From Bdellovibrio sp. (GTDB lineage Bacteria; Bdellovibrionota; Bdellovibrionia; Bdellovibrionales; Bdellovibrionaceae): a stretch of DNA of 55,832 nt. Location of the stretch: positions 1 to 55,832 of the forward strand of contig JABWCO010000004.1 in NCBI GenBank assembly GCA_013360185.1, given 5' to 3'. A model generated the notes under the pieces. That model was not told the DNA's origin and made no database searches. It saw only the letters and a program-made list of their open reading frames with translations. Of the stretch, positions 8,562 through 19,860 are shown in pieces; the first letter of the stretch is position 1; every line of letters starts with the position of its first letter. The position numbers were made by a program, and so were the translations under genes.

Positions 8562-9422
8562 ATGAAAAATTCCTTTACCGCCCTTCTATTATTAAGTGCT
8601 TTAGTTTTCGCCAACGTTCCGTCTGCCTCGATGGCGGCGCCGTCTTCGGCGATCGTAAAAAAGATCTTAGCGCAGGGGGTGCCCGCAGAGGCCCTAACTC
8701 GAATGATCACTTTCATGGACGACAATCGTGGACGAACCTTTAATCAAGACACTTACACTTGCGAGGGTCGCGATCCCGAAAATGTCCGACCGTGTGAAGA
8801 ACACAAGCGCCGACGTAATTCAAAAACAGTGACTGTGAATGGTGCAACTTACGTGGCCATCGTAGATTTTGGGGTCCCCTCATCTCAGCGTCGTTTCTAT
8901 TTTATCAACTTGAAAACAGGCGCCGTCCAAAAGTACTATGCGGCCCACGGCCAAGGCAGTGGCAAGGGCGAAATGGCGACCCGCTTTAGCAACGTGAAAG
9001 ATTCGCGCCAAACGTCTTTAGGCATGTACCTGACCGGGGAAACTTACTCTGGCGGATACGGCATGACTTTGCGTATGTATGGCCTAGAGCGGTCCAACGA
9101 TCAAGCTTACAACCGCGATATCGTCATGCACGGCGCGTGGTATGTCAGTGAAGACTTCATGAACTCGATCAATAGAAAAACCGGGCAGAAATACGGGCGC
9201 ATGGGGTTAAGCTGGGGTTGTCCGGCAGTTTCTTTGGCGATTGCCGAAAGAACAATTCCCTATCTAAAAAAAGGCAGTTTGATTTTGCATTATCACCCTT
9301 CAATGAGTGGTGGCGACGTGAAACCAAGAATTTCAACTCCCGTGGAGCCAACCCCACCCCCTCAGGAAACAGCCGACTCTGAGTTTGACGGCCCAAGCCC
9401 CGAGTACATTCCCGACCCCTAA
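8562..9422 (+). CDS. Exported murein L,D-transpeptidase (YkuD_2 family)
   Basis: The 286-residue protein has a signal peptide (MKNSFTALLLLSALVFANVPSASMA) and acts in the periplasm. The catalytic signature is an HGAWYVS block near residue 192 followed by MGLSWGCPAVS near residue 220, where the cysteine is the nucleophile; this matches the PF13645 (YkuD_2) family rather than classic YkuD. Such enzymes act on peptidoglycan tetrapeptides, forming 3-3 links or exchanging the terminal residue. The C-terminus is a proline-rich tail (STPVEPTPPPQE). In Bdellovibrio, L,D-transpeptidases are expanded and some modify the prey wall; whether this one does is inference. Confidence 0.88.
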   Translation: MKNSFTALLLLSALVFANVPSASMAAPSSAIVKKILAQGVPAEALTRMITFMDDNRGRTFNQDTYTCEGRDPENVRPCEEHKRRRNSKTVTVNGATYVAIVDFGVPSSQRRFYFINLKTGAVQKYYAAHGQGSGKGEMATRFSNVKDSRQTSLGMYLTGETYSGGYGMTLRMYGLERSNDQAYNRDIVMHGAWYVSEDFMNSINRKTGQKYGRMGLSWGCPAVSLAIAERTIPYLKKGSLILHYHPSMSGGDVKPRISTPVEPTPPPQETADSEFDGPSPEYIPDP

Positions 9423-9671
9423 ACAAACAATTTTATTCGCATTCTTGTCTCGGCTTGAGACACGCTAAGAAAATGGACGCATTCTTGCGCTCCCATTGAT
9501 ATACTGTTTTGAAAAAGCGAACTTCTTTCAAGTGTTTAATTGTGAGTCAAAGCGGTCCAGTTTTGCCGCCGAAAGAAGCAATATTTTGAAAATGACCACG
9601 GTTTACTATTAATTTTTCCTGAGTAATTCCGAAACGACAGTATAAGCAATTAAGCTAATAAGGAGTCAAAC

Positions 9672-10040
9672 GTGGAGGATACAGTTAATGTTCCGGCACC
9701 AAGAACCCCTCTTAACCTAGAGGTTTCGTTCAAGCGTAACTATGCGCGTGAGCAAACCAAAGGCACGCTTAAAAATATCAGCATCACTGGAGCCTTTCTA
9801 GAATTTTCAGGTGGGGACGTAAGAGCCAACGAAAAGTTGAATCTTGTGTTTAACGTCGCCGGACGCGAGCGCAAAGTGGCTGCTCATGTTATTTGGATTA
9901 ACTCTATGGGCGTGGGAGTTAAATTCATGCCGATCAATAATCGCGACGTGCAAATTGTCGATGACCTTATCTACTTCGTAGAAAACAGTCGTTCAGAAAC
10001 ACGTTCGGTGCTTGATAATATCTTTAAAAAAGTCGGCTAA
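9672..10040 (+). CDS. PilZ domain protein (candidate c-di-GMP receptor)
   Basis: A 122-residue cytoplasmic protein consisting of little more than one PilZ domain. The two c-di-GMP-binding motifs are visible: RxxxR as RNYAR near residue 23 and [D/N]xSxxG as NISITG near residue 37. The GTG start at 9672 is supported by AAGGAG 7 bases upstream. PilZ proteins relay c-di-GMP to motility or secretion machines; predation and gliding in Bdellovibrio depend on c-di-GMP signalling. It stands alone between two intergenic regions. The 249 bp upstream hold a TGTCTC/GAGACA hairpin at 9446-9462, probably the end of the previous transcript. Confidence 0.88.
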   Translation: MEDTVNVPAPRTPLNLEVSFKRNYAREQTKGTLKNISITGAFLEFSGGDVRANEKLNLVFNVAGRERKVAAHVIWINSMGVGVKFMPINNRDVQIVDDLIYFVENSRSETRSVLDNIFKKVG

Positions 10041-10066
10041 AAAATTTCTGATTTTAGAATAAACAA

Positions 10067-10103
10067 AAAAAAGAGCGAGTACTTTCTCGCTCTTTTTCTT
10101 TTT
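10067..10103. terminator. Bidirectional terminator between the PilZ gene and the LysM gene
   Basis: The stem AAAAAGAGCGAG / CTCGCTCTTTTT with a 6-base loop is flanked by A and T runs. It serves the plus-strand PilZ gene ending at 10040 and the minus-strand LysM gene ending at 10123. Confidence 0.9.
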
Positions 10104-10122
10104 CACTTTTGAATAGGAGTTT

Positions 10123-11469
10123 TTATGTTCCTACGTGAGTGTGATCAATACCTTGCTGTTCAAGTTCTTTCTGTTTTCTTTTCTTTCTAGCCACGATCAG
10201 GGCTGCAAGACCTGCGGCCGCTAAACCCACGACAGCCAAAGCCATAGTCGTGTCATTATCCATTCCTGTAGGAGCCTCTTCCACTTGCGCCACTGGTGCT
10301 GGTGGATTGATTGCTTCCATCGGAGGCGGTGGTGGCGGAGCCATCTCTTGCGCAAACTCTTGTGGAGGAGGCGGCGGAGGAGGCATATCCATCGGCGGAG
10401 CTTCTGGCATCGGCGGAGGAGGAATTTCTCCTGAAGCTTGCTGCGCAGCCATCATCTCTTCAGGAGATGGCATCGCAGGAGGAGGCGGCGTGCCCGCAAT
10501 CTCTTGAGAGATTTGAGGTGGCGGAGGAGTGCCCGCGCCGCCCTTCCAATAGCGAAGCTCGGTGCCTGCTGCGATATTCCCTTTAGAGTCTACGGAGTTG
10601 CTAGACCAAATTTCTTTCCAGGCGTTATCGTATCCTAAAATTTCTTTAGAAACAGTTCTGATGTTATCGCCTTCTTTGGCAATATATGTTTCCGCCGGCT
10701 GTCCACTTTCCTCATAGTAGTTGGCAATACGAGAAGAATCATCAGGACGATTTGGCGAGTTGTAATAAACCTTGTCGCCAGGGCGAACATCACGAGAAGC
10801 GAATGCCGCATTTCCTTTTTTCAATTCTTTCACTCTGTCGGCGCCATAAATCATTTGGCTAATGCTCTCCAGGGAATCACCAGGACGCGCGAAATAAACC
10901 GCGTTGTACAAGGTCTTTCCAGACTTCCAAGGAGTTGTTGCTACTTTTTGCAATGAAACTACAGGTTTTTTTGGAGCTTCTTCGACATACGTTGTGGAAG
11001 TCGAGCTTTCAACCATTGATGTGCTGTCTGTACTTGCAGAATCTACAACTGTTGTCGAGCCATCAACTGGTGGCGCGGGCACATCAGCAACTTGTTCAGC
11101 AAAGGGATCGGCTGGTAAAGTTTCTGAACTTGTCGCAACTTCCGTTTGATCTGTCGTTGCCTGACTGTCGCCCATTGTGCTTTCAGTCGTCGTAGTTTCC
11201 GTCATGGTTTCTGTCGTAGTTTCAGTTGTCATCTCTGCAATGTCTGATGACGGGGTCGTTTCACCCAGAGCATCTTCAGGAAGTTGATCACTTGCTAAAG
11301 AGTCATCGCTCGCAACTTCAAGCGCTTCGTCGCCCTCTAATTTTTCAAGATCTCCGGATTCCATGTCTGAAGCGACTTCAGAATCAGACTGACTGTTGTT
11401 AGACGTACAGCTTGTTAGCTGGAAGACCAGGCCTAAGCATGCTAGTAAGACTACGAGTTTTTTCATCAT
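10123..11469 (-). CDS. LysM-domain lipoprotein with proline-rich stalk and C-terminal transmembrane helix
   Basis: This 448-residue protein has a lipoprotein signal with lipobox LTSC (Cys21). Then come a Thr/Ser/Glu-rich low-complexity stretch (about 80-165), two LysM-like repeats (YFARPGDSLESISQMIYG near 192 and YIAKEGDNIRTVSKEILG near 260), a stalk of proline runs up to PPPPPPP (about 315-395), a hydrophobic helix (ALAVVGLAAAGLAALIVA) and a basic tail ending near the C-terminus. LysM binds peptidoglycan. The combination of an N-terminal lipid anchor and a C-terminal membrane helix is odd and suggests a tether between membranes. Either of two adjacent ATGs may start it. Confidence 0.8.
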   Translation of the reverse strand: MMKKLVVLLACLGLVFQLTSCTSNNSQSDSEVASDMESGDLEKLEGDEALEVASDDSLASDQLPEDALGETTPSSDIAEMTTETTTETMTETTTTESTMGDSQATTDQTEVATSSETLPADPFAEQVADVPAPPVDGSTTVVDSASTDSTSMVESSTSTTYVEEAPKKPVVSLQKVATTPWKSGKTLYNAVYFARPGDSLESISQMIYGADRVKELKKGNAAFASRDVRPGDKVYYNSPNRPDDSSRIANYYEESGQPAETYIAKEGDNIRTVSKEILGYDNAWKEIWSSNSVDSKGNIAAGTELRYWKGGAGTPPPPQISQEIAGTPPPPAMPSPEEMMAAQQASGEIPPPPMPEAPPMDMPPPPPPPQEFAQEMAPPPPPPMEAINPPAPVAQVEEAPTGMDNDTTMALAVVGLAAAGLAALIVARKKRKQKELEQQGIDHTHVGT

Positions 11470-11583
11470 GTGTTCATCCTTGAGTGATGCTACGAAACAT
11501 ACTGTTTCAGTTACGCGTTATTAATAACTTAAATCACAAGCTAGAAGTGAAGCAAACACTAATAGCAGCCCTGGACTTTGGAT

Positions 11584-12066
11584 CTACTTAATCTTTAGCT
11601 TTGCGCCAATCTTAATTTTGTTTTTGTCGAACCAGCCCTTACTCATTTCAAGAGCATACTTTGCTGGCTTAACACTGGCATAAGAGGGAAGCTGGTCGTC
11701 AGGTACCCCTTTGCCAGACGTCATTTCGTGAATGTCTATTAAGGTACGGTTCTTATCAAAGTAGGCAATCGACAGATCGATCAGTGTGTTCTTCATCCAA
11801 AAAAATCTTGTCTCTTCATTTTTAAAAACAAATAACATTCCTTCGTCTGGTCCCAATTTGTCCCTGAACATAAGTCCTTGTTCATGTTGCTGAGGGGACT
11901 CCGCAACCTCCACGACTAAGGTCTTGGACCCGAGTGTGATTTTTTTCTTTTTAAAGCCTGCTGCAGTGGCCGCTGACGGAAGTATCAATTGTGCCGCCAC
12001 AAAAGCTGTCAAAAAAATTTTAAGCAGCACATTAGCCTTGGCGAAGGATTTCAAGCGCAACACCAT
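11584..12066 (-). CDS. DUF192 family exported protein
   Basis: DUF192 proteins are small beta-barrel-like exported proteins of unclear role. Family motifs are visible: the block EQGLMFRDKLGPDEGMLFVF followed by FWMKNTLIDLSIAYFD and ALEMSKGW. The start is placed at the ATG at 12066 rather than 12090 because AAGGGG lies 6 bases upstream and it gives a clean signal peptide ending in ATAA. That start overlaps the 3' end of ppx by 35 bp, so translation is probably coupled. It is the last gene of the gatCAB-ppx run, with no known functional link to it. Confidence 0.85.
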   Translation of the reverse strand: MVLRLKSFAKANVLLKIFLTAFVAAQLILPSAATAAGFKKKKITLGSKTLVVEVAESPQQHEQGLMFRDKLGPDEGMLFVFKNEETRFFWMKNTLIDLSIAYFDKNRTLIDIHEMTSGKGVPDDQLPSYASVKPAKYALEMSKGWFDKNKIKIGAKLKIK

Positions 12067-12943
12067 AACGAACCCCTTTAGTTGAAACAATCATTCCTGG
12101 TAAATTTAAAGCCTCTAATGTCGCAAGTAAAATAGAAGCTCCGACAAAAATGATATCGGCTCTTCCGCCGAGTTGATACTTTTCTTTTTTCTGTTCTACC
12201 GTTGTGTTTGCAAATTCTTTAACCCAATGGATAAGTCTTTCGCGCGACAAAAAGTATCCGTCGACTTTTTGCTCATCAAAGCCGCCAACCTCAATGGCCA
12301 CGATCGAAGTCGGAGTTCCGGCCACCGCGATGATTTGTTCGACTTGGTGTTTTTGAATTTCCGGCAGAATCGTTTGGATTTCTTTTTTTATGTGCTCGTT
12401 CAAAGACAGGACTTGTTCGCTAGATACCGGCTGCGTGTGAATATGCTTTTCTGTTAAGCGAACTGCACCTATGTTCAGGCTTTCACCGAAAAGAATTTTG
12501 CTGTCCTGGCCGACGATATATTCCGTCGATCCACCGCCCACATCTAGGACCAAAGAAATTTTATTGGTGTCAATCCCAGCAGCGGTTGCGCCCTGATACG
12601 TGATACGCGCTTCATCTTCGCCGGGAATGATTTCTATGGGAATGCCTAGGTCTTTGCCGATCTTAAATAGCTCTGCGCCATTTTTGGCATCCCTTGCAGC
12701 TGACGTCGCCATCGCAAAGATCTTGTCCACTTTTTGCGCGTCGATTTCTTTTTTAAATTCGGTCAGGCATTTTCTTGCGCGCACAAGGGCGTCTGGATGA
12801 AATTCTCCAGTCTGTCCCACACCTTGCCCAAGGCGCACGACTTGGACTAAGTCTTTATGGACCTTTGTGATGCCTTTTTCTGTGCCCTCAGCAATTAAGC
12901 ACAGAAAAGTATTTGTTCCTAAATCAAGAGCTGCCACTTTCAT
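12032..12943 (-). CDS. ppx: Ppx/GppA family phosphatase (exopolyphosphatase-like)
   Basis: The 303-residue protein has only the N-terminal ASKHA-fold domain of the Ppx/GppA family. Visible motifs are the phosphate-binding loop DLGTNTFLCLIAEG at the N-terminus, EIIPGEDEARITYQGA near residue 105 and the second loop DVGGGSTEYIVG near residue 135. These enzymes remove phosphate from polyphosphate or from pppGpp; which substrate applies cannot be read from sequence. The C-terminal HD-like domain of long Ppx is absent, as in many short homologues. It starts 1 bp after gatB and so is probably part of that operon. Confidence 0.9.
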   Translation of the reverse strand: MKVAALDLGTNTFLCLIAEGTEKGITKVHKDLVQVVRLGQGVGQTGEFHPDALVRARKCLTEFKKEIDAQKVDKIFAMATSAARDAKNGAELFKIGKDLGIPIEIIPGEDEARITYQGATAAGIDTNKISLVLDVGGGSTEYIVGQDSKILFGESLNIGAVRLTEKHIHTQPVSSEQVLSLNEHIKKEIQTILPEIQKHQVEQIIAVAGTPTSIVAIEVGGFDEQKVDGYFLSRERLIHWVKEFANTTVEQKKEKYQLGGRADIIFVGASILLATLEALNLPGMIVSTKGVRYGVALEILRQG

Positions 12944-12944
12944 A

Positions 12945-14378
12945 TTATTTCAACTTTTCTAATAAAATTTTATTCACTAGGTCGGGATTTGCCTGACCCT
13001 TTGAAGCTTTCATCACAGCGCCTACGAAAAAGCCAAGCAGATTCTTTTTCTTACCTGATTTGTGATCTTCTACGTTCTGGGCGTTGGCTGCTAAAACTTC
13101 GTCGACGATTTTTTCAATCGCGGCCGGGTCTGAAACCTGCACTAAGCCTTTTTCTTTAATGATAGTCTCTGGCTCTTTACCTGATTGCCACATTTCTTGA
13201 AACACTGTTTTTGCGATTTTTCCAGAGATAGTTCCTTTGTCGATCAAAGCAATCATCTTCCCCAATTGTTCTGGCCTAATGGGTGAGTCTTTAATTTTTT
13301 TATTTGTCGTGTTTAGTTCGCGCAACAACTCTGTCATTATCCAGTTCGCAGAGGATTTATAATTCTTTGATTCTTGAGCTGTAGCTTCGTAAAAGTCTGC
13401 CAAAGGTTTTTCAGTCGTTAATACTAAAGCGTCTGATTCTGGCAATCCGTGTTCTGTTTGAAAGCGTTTGGCCCGAGCAATGGGTAGCTCTGGCAAATCT
13501 TTACGAATTTTTTCCACCAACTCGTCAGAAACGATAACCGGCAGCAAATCAGGATCTGGGAAATAGCGATAGTCTTGCGCATCTTCTTTGGTGCGCATCG
13601 AAAAAGTTCTGTTCTTATCTGGATCCCAAAGTCTGGTTTCTTGAATAATTTTTTCGCCGCGTTCGATGGCATCAATTTGTCGTTCGATTTCGTATTCGAT
13701 GGCTTTTTCTACGAAGCGGAAAGAATTGATATTTTTTAACTCAACCTTCGTGCCAAATTGCGCGGCTCCAACCTTGCGAACCGACACGTTGCAATCACAG
13801 CGCAAAGATCCTTCTTCAAGATTGCCATCACAGACATCCAGATAACGCACGATCTGATGAATTGTTCGACCATATTCTGCCGCTTCAGCCGGTGTTCTGA
13901 TGTCAGGTTCAGAAACGATTTCTAAGAGCGGAATGCCAGCACGGTTGTAGTTGATTAAAGTGTAATCGCCCAAATGGTTTGATTTTCCCGCGTCTTCTTC
14001 CATGTGCGCGCGCGTGATGCCGATGACTTTTTCTACTCCGTCGACCTTAAAAACGATCTGACCTTTTTCGCAGATCGGTTGGTCGTACTGGGAAATTTGA
14101 TACCCTTTCGGCGAATCAGGATAGAAATAGTTTTTTCTGGCAAAAACGGATTTGCGACGAATTTCGCAGCCTAATGCCAAGCCCGTTTTAATGGAATACT
14201 CGATCGCTTTCCTATTTACGACCGGCAGGGAGCCGGGCATGCCCACGCTGATGGGCGAAGTATTTTCATTGTCGGCGGCATCAAATGTTGTGGCATCGGC
14301 GCTAAAAATTTTAGTTTTCGTGCTGAGCTGCACGTGAATTTCGATACCGATGACTGGTTCAAAGCCTCTATATGACAT
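12945..14378 (-). CDS. gatB: Aspartyl/glutamyl-tRNA amidotransferase subunit B
   Basis: GatB activates mischarged Glu-tRNA(Gln) or Asp-tRNA(Asn) by phosphorylation so that ammonia from GatA can amidate it. The protein (477 residues) opens with the family hallmark FEPVIGIEIHVQLSTKTKIF and contains NYNRAGIPLLEIVSEPD; the YqeY-like tRNA-binding tail occupies about the last 150 residues. Its start overlaps the gatA stop by 11 bp, consistent with the usual gatC-gatA-gatB operon. Its presence implies indirect synthesis of Gln-tRNA and/or Asn-tRNA in this organism. Confidence 0.97.
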   Translation of the reverse strand: MSYRGFEPVIGIEIHVQLSTKTKIFSADATTFDAADNENTSPISVGMPGSLPVVNRKAIEYSIKTGLALGCEIRRKSVFARKNYFYPDSPKGYQISQYDQPICEKGQIVFKVDGVEKVIGITRAHMEEDAGKSNHLGDYTLINYNRAGIPLLEIVSEPDIRTPAEAAEYGRTIHQIVRYLDVCDGNLEEGSLRCDCNVSVRKVGAAQFGTKVELKNINSFRFVEKAIEYEIERQIDAIERGEKIIQETRLWDPDKNRTFSMRTKEDAQDYRYFPDPDLLPVIVSDELVEKIRKDLPELPIARAKRFQTEHGLPESDALVLTTEKPLADFYEATAQESKNYKSSANWIMTELLRELNTTNKKIKDSPIRPEQLGKMIALIDKGTISGKIAKTVFQEMWQSGKEPETIIKEKGLVQVSDPAAIEKIVDEVLAANAQNVEDHKSGKKKNLLGFFVGAVMKASKGQANPDLVNKILLEKLK

Positions 14379-15840
14379 GGGGTTTGGCTCCTTTCACAGA
14401 AGAAGCACTTTCTAGTGCGTAACCAACATCAAGCATTTTTTGTTCTTCAAAATGACTGGCTGTCAGTTGAATGCCGATCGGTAAACCGTCTTGTGACATA
14501 CCAAAGGGCACGCTCATTCCGGGAAGTCCCGCCAAGTTCGTGGACGTTGTGAAGATGTCATTTAGATACATCGTCAACGGATCAGAAATGCGTTCGTGGA
14601 CTTTAAATGCCGGTGCTGTCGTTACGGGACTTAAGATCACATCACACTTTTTGAAAGCTTCTAGATATTGGTTCATGATAAGTCGGCGAACTTGGCCGGC
14701 TTTGTTATAGTACGCATCATAGTAACCACTTGAAAGACAGTAAGTGCCCAGCATGATTCTGCGCTTTACTTCTTTGCCAAAACCCTCACCACGTGTTTTC
14801 CCATAGAACTCTTCTAAATCAACTGCTGATAGATTTTTGAAGTCCGCGCGATAGCCGTACTTTACTCCATCGTATCTTGCAAGGTTTGACGAGGCTTCGC
14901 TTGCTGCAATTAAATAATAAACAGGCACTGCGTACTCGGTCATTGGAACGGAAACTTCGACGATCTCTGCACCCATCTTTTTAAGGCTATCAACAGAGTT
15001 TTCCACAGTCTTTTGCACGTCAGGGTGAAGTCCCCCGGACATGTATTCTTTCATCAAACCAATCTTCATTCCCTTAACATCTGCTTTAAGATTTTTGCTC
15101 CAAGCGGGGACTGGTTTTTTTGTTGTCGTACCGTCAAATTCGTCAAAGCCCGACATGACTTCCATCGTAAGGGCCGCGTCTTTCACGTTGCTTACCATGG
15201 GGCCCGCTTGATCTAGAGATGAAGCGTAAGCGATGATGCCGTAGCGACTGACACGGCCGTATGTGGGTTTGACTCCGACAATACCGCAAAAACTTGCGGG
15301 CTGGCGAATAGAGCCGCCGGTGTCTGTTCCCAAAGTTCCCGCAACAAGTCTTGCTGCTTGCGCTGCCGCGGATCCTCCAGAGGATCCACCCGGTACACAG
15401 TCTAAGTTCCAGGGATTTTTTACGGCGCCATAAAATGACGTTTCATTTGAGGAGCCCATCGCAAACTCGTCTTGGTTCAGCTTTCCCATAACAACGATGC
15501 CCGCTTTTTTAAGACGCGCGACAACTGTGGCATCATAGGGCGGGATAAAGTTTTCTAAGATCTTTGATCCTGCGGTTGTTGCTAAGCCTTTTGTACAAAA
15601 CATTTCTTTAATACCAAATGGCACACCAGCAAGAAGGCCCACCTCTTCGCCTTTAGAAATTCTCGCGTCCAGGTTTTCGGCCTCTTTAATCGCCTGTTCG
15701 TTTTTCGAGGTGAACGAATTGAGTTTTCCATCCAGGGACGCAATGCGCTTTTGAAAATGCTCAGCCACTTCTTTAGCGCTTACTTTTTTTGATTTTACGG
15801 CATCAGCAATGTCGGTAATTGAAGCAAAAGTTAAATCCAT
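14368..15840 (-). CDS. gatA: Aspartyl/glutamyl-tRNA amidotransferase subunit A
   Basis: GatA is the amidase-signature subunit that releases ammonia from glutamine. The catalytic Ser-cisSer-Lys set is present: Lys in PFGIKEMFCTKG near residue 76, then PGGSSGGSAAA near 152 and GTDTGGSIRQPA near 174 carrying the two serines. Length (490 residues) is normal. It lies 8 bp after gatC and overlaps gatB, so the three subunits are produced from one message. Nothing unusual is seen. Confidence 0.97.
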   Translation of the reverse strand: MDLTFASITDIADAVKSKKVSAKEVAEHFQKRIASLDGKLNSFTSKNEQAIKEAENLDARISKGEEVGLLAGVPFGIKEMFCTKGLATTAGSKILENFIPPYDATVVARLKKAGIVVMGKLNQDEFAMGSSNETSFYGAVKNPWNLDCVPGGSSGGSAAAQAARLVAGTLGTDTGGSIRQPASFCGIVGVKPTYGRVSRYGIIAYASSLDQAGPMVSNVKDAALTMEVMSGFDEFDGTTTKKPVPAWSKNLKADVKGMKIGLMKEYMSGGLHPDVQKTVENSVDSLKKMGAEIVEVSVPMTEYAVPVYYLIAASEASSNLARYDGVKYGYRADFKNLSAVDLEEFYGKTRGEGFGKEVKRRIMLGTYCLSSGYYDAYYNKAGQVRRLIMNQYLEAFKKCDVILSPVTTAPAFKVHERISDPLTMYLNDIFTTSTNLAGLPGMSVPFGMSQDGLPIGIQLTASHFEEQKMLDVGYALESASSVKGAKPHVI

Positions 15841-15848
15841 ATCAATCC

Positions 15849-16130
15849 TTAAACAACCGGAGGAACTTTAAACAGGTTGCCAGCTTTTGCGGGAGCATTC
15901 GCGGTCATCTCTTCGGCGGTAAATTCTTGTTTAACGACATCTTCGCGCCAAAAAGATTCAATTTCTGTCGGCGTGACTAGGGGTTCAATGCCATCGGTGT
16001 TGATTTTTGCAATTAGCTCAAAGTGACTGAGGGCTTTTCCTAATTGGGCACTGTATTCATGAGCTTCTTCTTCGGTAATGCTTAAACGTGCAAGTTTTGC
16101 GATGTGTTCGATAGCTTTTTTATCAATCAC
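15849..16130 (-). CDS. gatC: Aspartyl/glutamyl-tRNA amidotransferase subunit C
   Basis: The small (93-residue) GatC wraps around GatA and GatB and stabilises the complex. It has the family pattern: HIAKLARLSITEEEAHEYSAQL at the N-terminus and a C-terminal segment with LFKVPPVV. It is the first gene of the gatCAB-ppx-DUF192 run and is divergent from ligA; the 134-bp gap between them should contain both promoters. A GGAG sits about 6 bases before the ATG. Confidence 0.95.
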   Translation of the reverse strand: MIDKKAIEHIAKLARLSITEEEAHEYSAQLGKALSHFELIAKINTDGIEPLVTPTEIESFWREDVVKQEFTAEEMTANAPAKAGNLFKVPPVV

Positions 16131-16255
16131 CGGGTTCTCCTTTGGCAGGACATCGATACTTAAAGCTACACAAAGTCGGCAGTCCTAGTCACCTTTATCT
16201 TTGTCCCAGTGCAGGATCTTATACGGTGCTGGACCTTTTTCTTAAGACTCGCTAG

Positions 16256-18265
<2,010 letters not shown>

Positions 18266-18411
18266 ATCCGCCAACGTATTTTTAGAGGGTTAATGAAGTG
18301 GAAGAAGACATAATGACTTCACCCGAAGAAACTATTCTTCCGTCGCCTACATAAATAGAATCTACACTGACTGTAATAGATGTCTGCAGGCTTAAATATA
18401 TCCGTCTGCAC

Positions 18412-18438
18412 CTACGTACTGCGTAGGCGAATCTCGCC
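18412..18438 (+). other. Pair of abutting hairpins just inside the island's left edge
   Basis: CTACG-TACTG-CGTAG (18412-18426) is followed by GGCGA-ATC-TCGCC (18426-18438), sharing one base. They lie about 150 bp after ligA and about 70 bp before the next gene. No T-run follows, so neither is a standard terminator. They may be leader structure or a recombination-related palindrome. Confidence 0.4.
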
Positions 18439-18506
18439 TTTCGAAGCCGACGCGCGCAGGCAAATCACAGGATACGACCGAAAAACAGCCCATTGCCACA
18501 AAGGTC

Positions 18507-19841
18507 TTGAACAAGTTAAAATTAATTTTCATTATACCTTTGATGCATCTCGTTTTTAGTAGGTTAAGCCTCTTATTACTTATCTCTGCAAGCTCTTGGC
18601 TCACGCAAAGCCTTCTAGAAAAATACTGGCGCTTTAGCCTCAGCCTGGGGGTGGGACATTCTTATCAAGATTCTCTTTTTATACTACCTTTGCTGCTAAC
18701 TCCTATTACATTTGCCCAGTATTTCTTAGATCAAAATAAATTTAAGCAAACTATTGTGAATGTTTTGTTTCTCAGCATTTTTTTCTATTTAAGTCCTGCG
18801 GTTTATATTTCCGGCTTACTTGTCTGTTTTTTTCTATCTTTTTATTTTCTTGAAAGACTTTTGCCCAAAAGTTCTTTTTTTGATTGGATTATTCTTATTA
18901 TAACGTTTGCTTCAGCGTTTTTGCCCATTTACATCTATAGCACGGGCAGCGTTAGACTAAAACCAATCGAATTTTACTTTATTGTTTTGTTTAAATCCTG
19001 CTTTGCAATGCGATTTATCAGCTGGGCCATAACCAGGCGAATTTATCATTCTAAAGAACACCAAGGCTTTTCAGCCTATCTAGAGTTCTTATTTTGTCCC
19101 ATATTTTTTATTTATCCAGGTCATATCCAATTTTTTATTTTTAATTATTTTCATAACAATAAATCCTCAAAATTTGAAAATATATCTGTCTTAAAAATAT
19201 TAACTCTCGCCCTGTGGGGAATTTTCCTTATGGGGGCATTTTCATATACTGATTATATATTCTGGAAAAATATATCTCTTTTAAATCCCCTTCTAAAGAA
19301 TTATTACTGGGCAACTCAATTACTTATTGGATTTTATTGGGTTATAGTAATTTATTTTTTACAAACTGCTGGAATGTCGTACCAAATTGCACTCGCACGA
19401 ATACTTGGTTACAATTTTAAGTACGATATGCATTGGCCACTTCTGGCGCGATCGCCGCTCAATTTCTTACGTACCCATAGCTCTTATATTAAAGATTATG
19501 TTGTTGAAATGGGCTTGAAGCCACTTTCTATTTATTTTATGCGTAAAGGGATAAGCCCTAGAAAAACCGCTTTTATTTCTGCGCTTATGAGTTACGTTTT
19601 GTTCATTTCAATGCAAACTGGCTTTAGGCCAGACTACAATCGCCCTTGGTCAATGACACTTATCCTGATTGGATTTTTTGTAATAGCTCTTGGAATTGAA
19701 GCTTTAGGATTTAAGCCAAAACAGGGAAAAAATATTTTGTCTTGGAAAATGACAGATTATTTTTTTTGGCTGCTCACGCTGCTTTTATTGAGCGCTGATA
19801 AGGCAGCATTTGGAATTGTTAAGTATATAATGTTAAAATAG
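18507..19841 (+). CDS. MBOAT-like membrane protein lacking the catalytic histidine
   Basis: A 444-residue protein with about ten or more hydrophobic helices. The region around residues 314-340 (ARSPLNFLRTH then DYVVEMGLKPL) aligns with the MBOAT motif seen in the neighbouring gene at 21387 (ARNIRDLWKRWH then DYIYFPI). Where active MBOATs have GxWHG, this protein has SALMSYVLF (near 358-366), so the histidine essential for acyl transfer is missing. It may be a structural or regulatory partner. The TTG at 18507 is one possible start; an ATG at 18543 is the alternative and neither has an ideal ribosome binding site. The SGNH-type gene follows 19 bp downstream. Confidence 0.65.
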   Translation: MNKLKLIFIIPLMHLVFSRLSLLLLISASSWLTQSLLEKYWRFSLSLGVGHSYQDSLFILPLLLTPITFAQYFLDQNKFKQTIVNVLFLSIFFYLSPAVYISGLLVCFFLSFYFLERLLPKSSFFDWIILIITFASAFLPIYIYSTGSVRLKPIEFYFIVLFKSCFAMRFISWAITRRIYHSKEHQGFSAYLEFLFCPIFFIYPGHIQFFIFNYFHNNKSSKFENISVLKILTLALWGIFLMGAFSYTDYIFWKNISLLNPLLKNYYWATQLLIGFYWVIVIYFLQTAGMSYQIALARILGYNFKYDMHWPLLARSPLNFLRTHSSYIKDYVVEMGLKPLSIYFMRKGISPRKTAFISALMSYVLFISMQTGFRPDYNRPWSMTLILIGFFVIALGIEALGFKPKQGKNILSWKMTDYFFWLLTLLLLSADKAAFGIVKYIMLK

Positions 19842-19860
19842 CCTAGAAGATGGGAATAAG

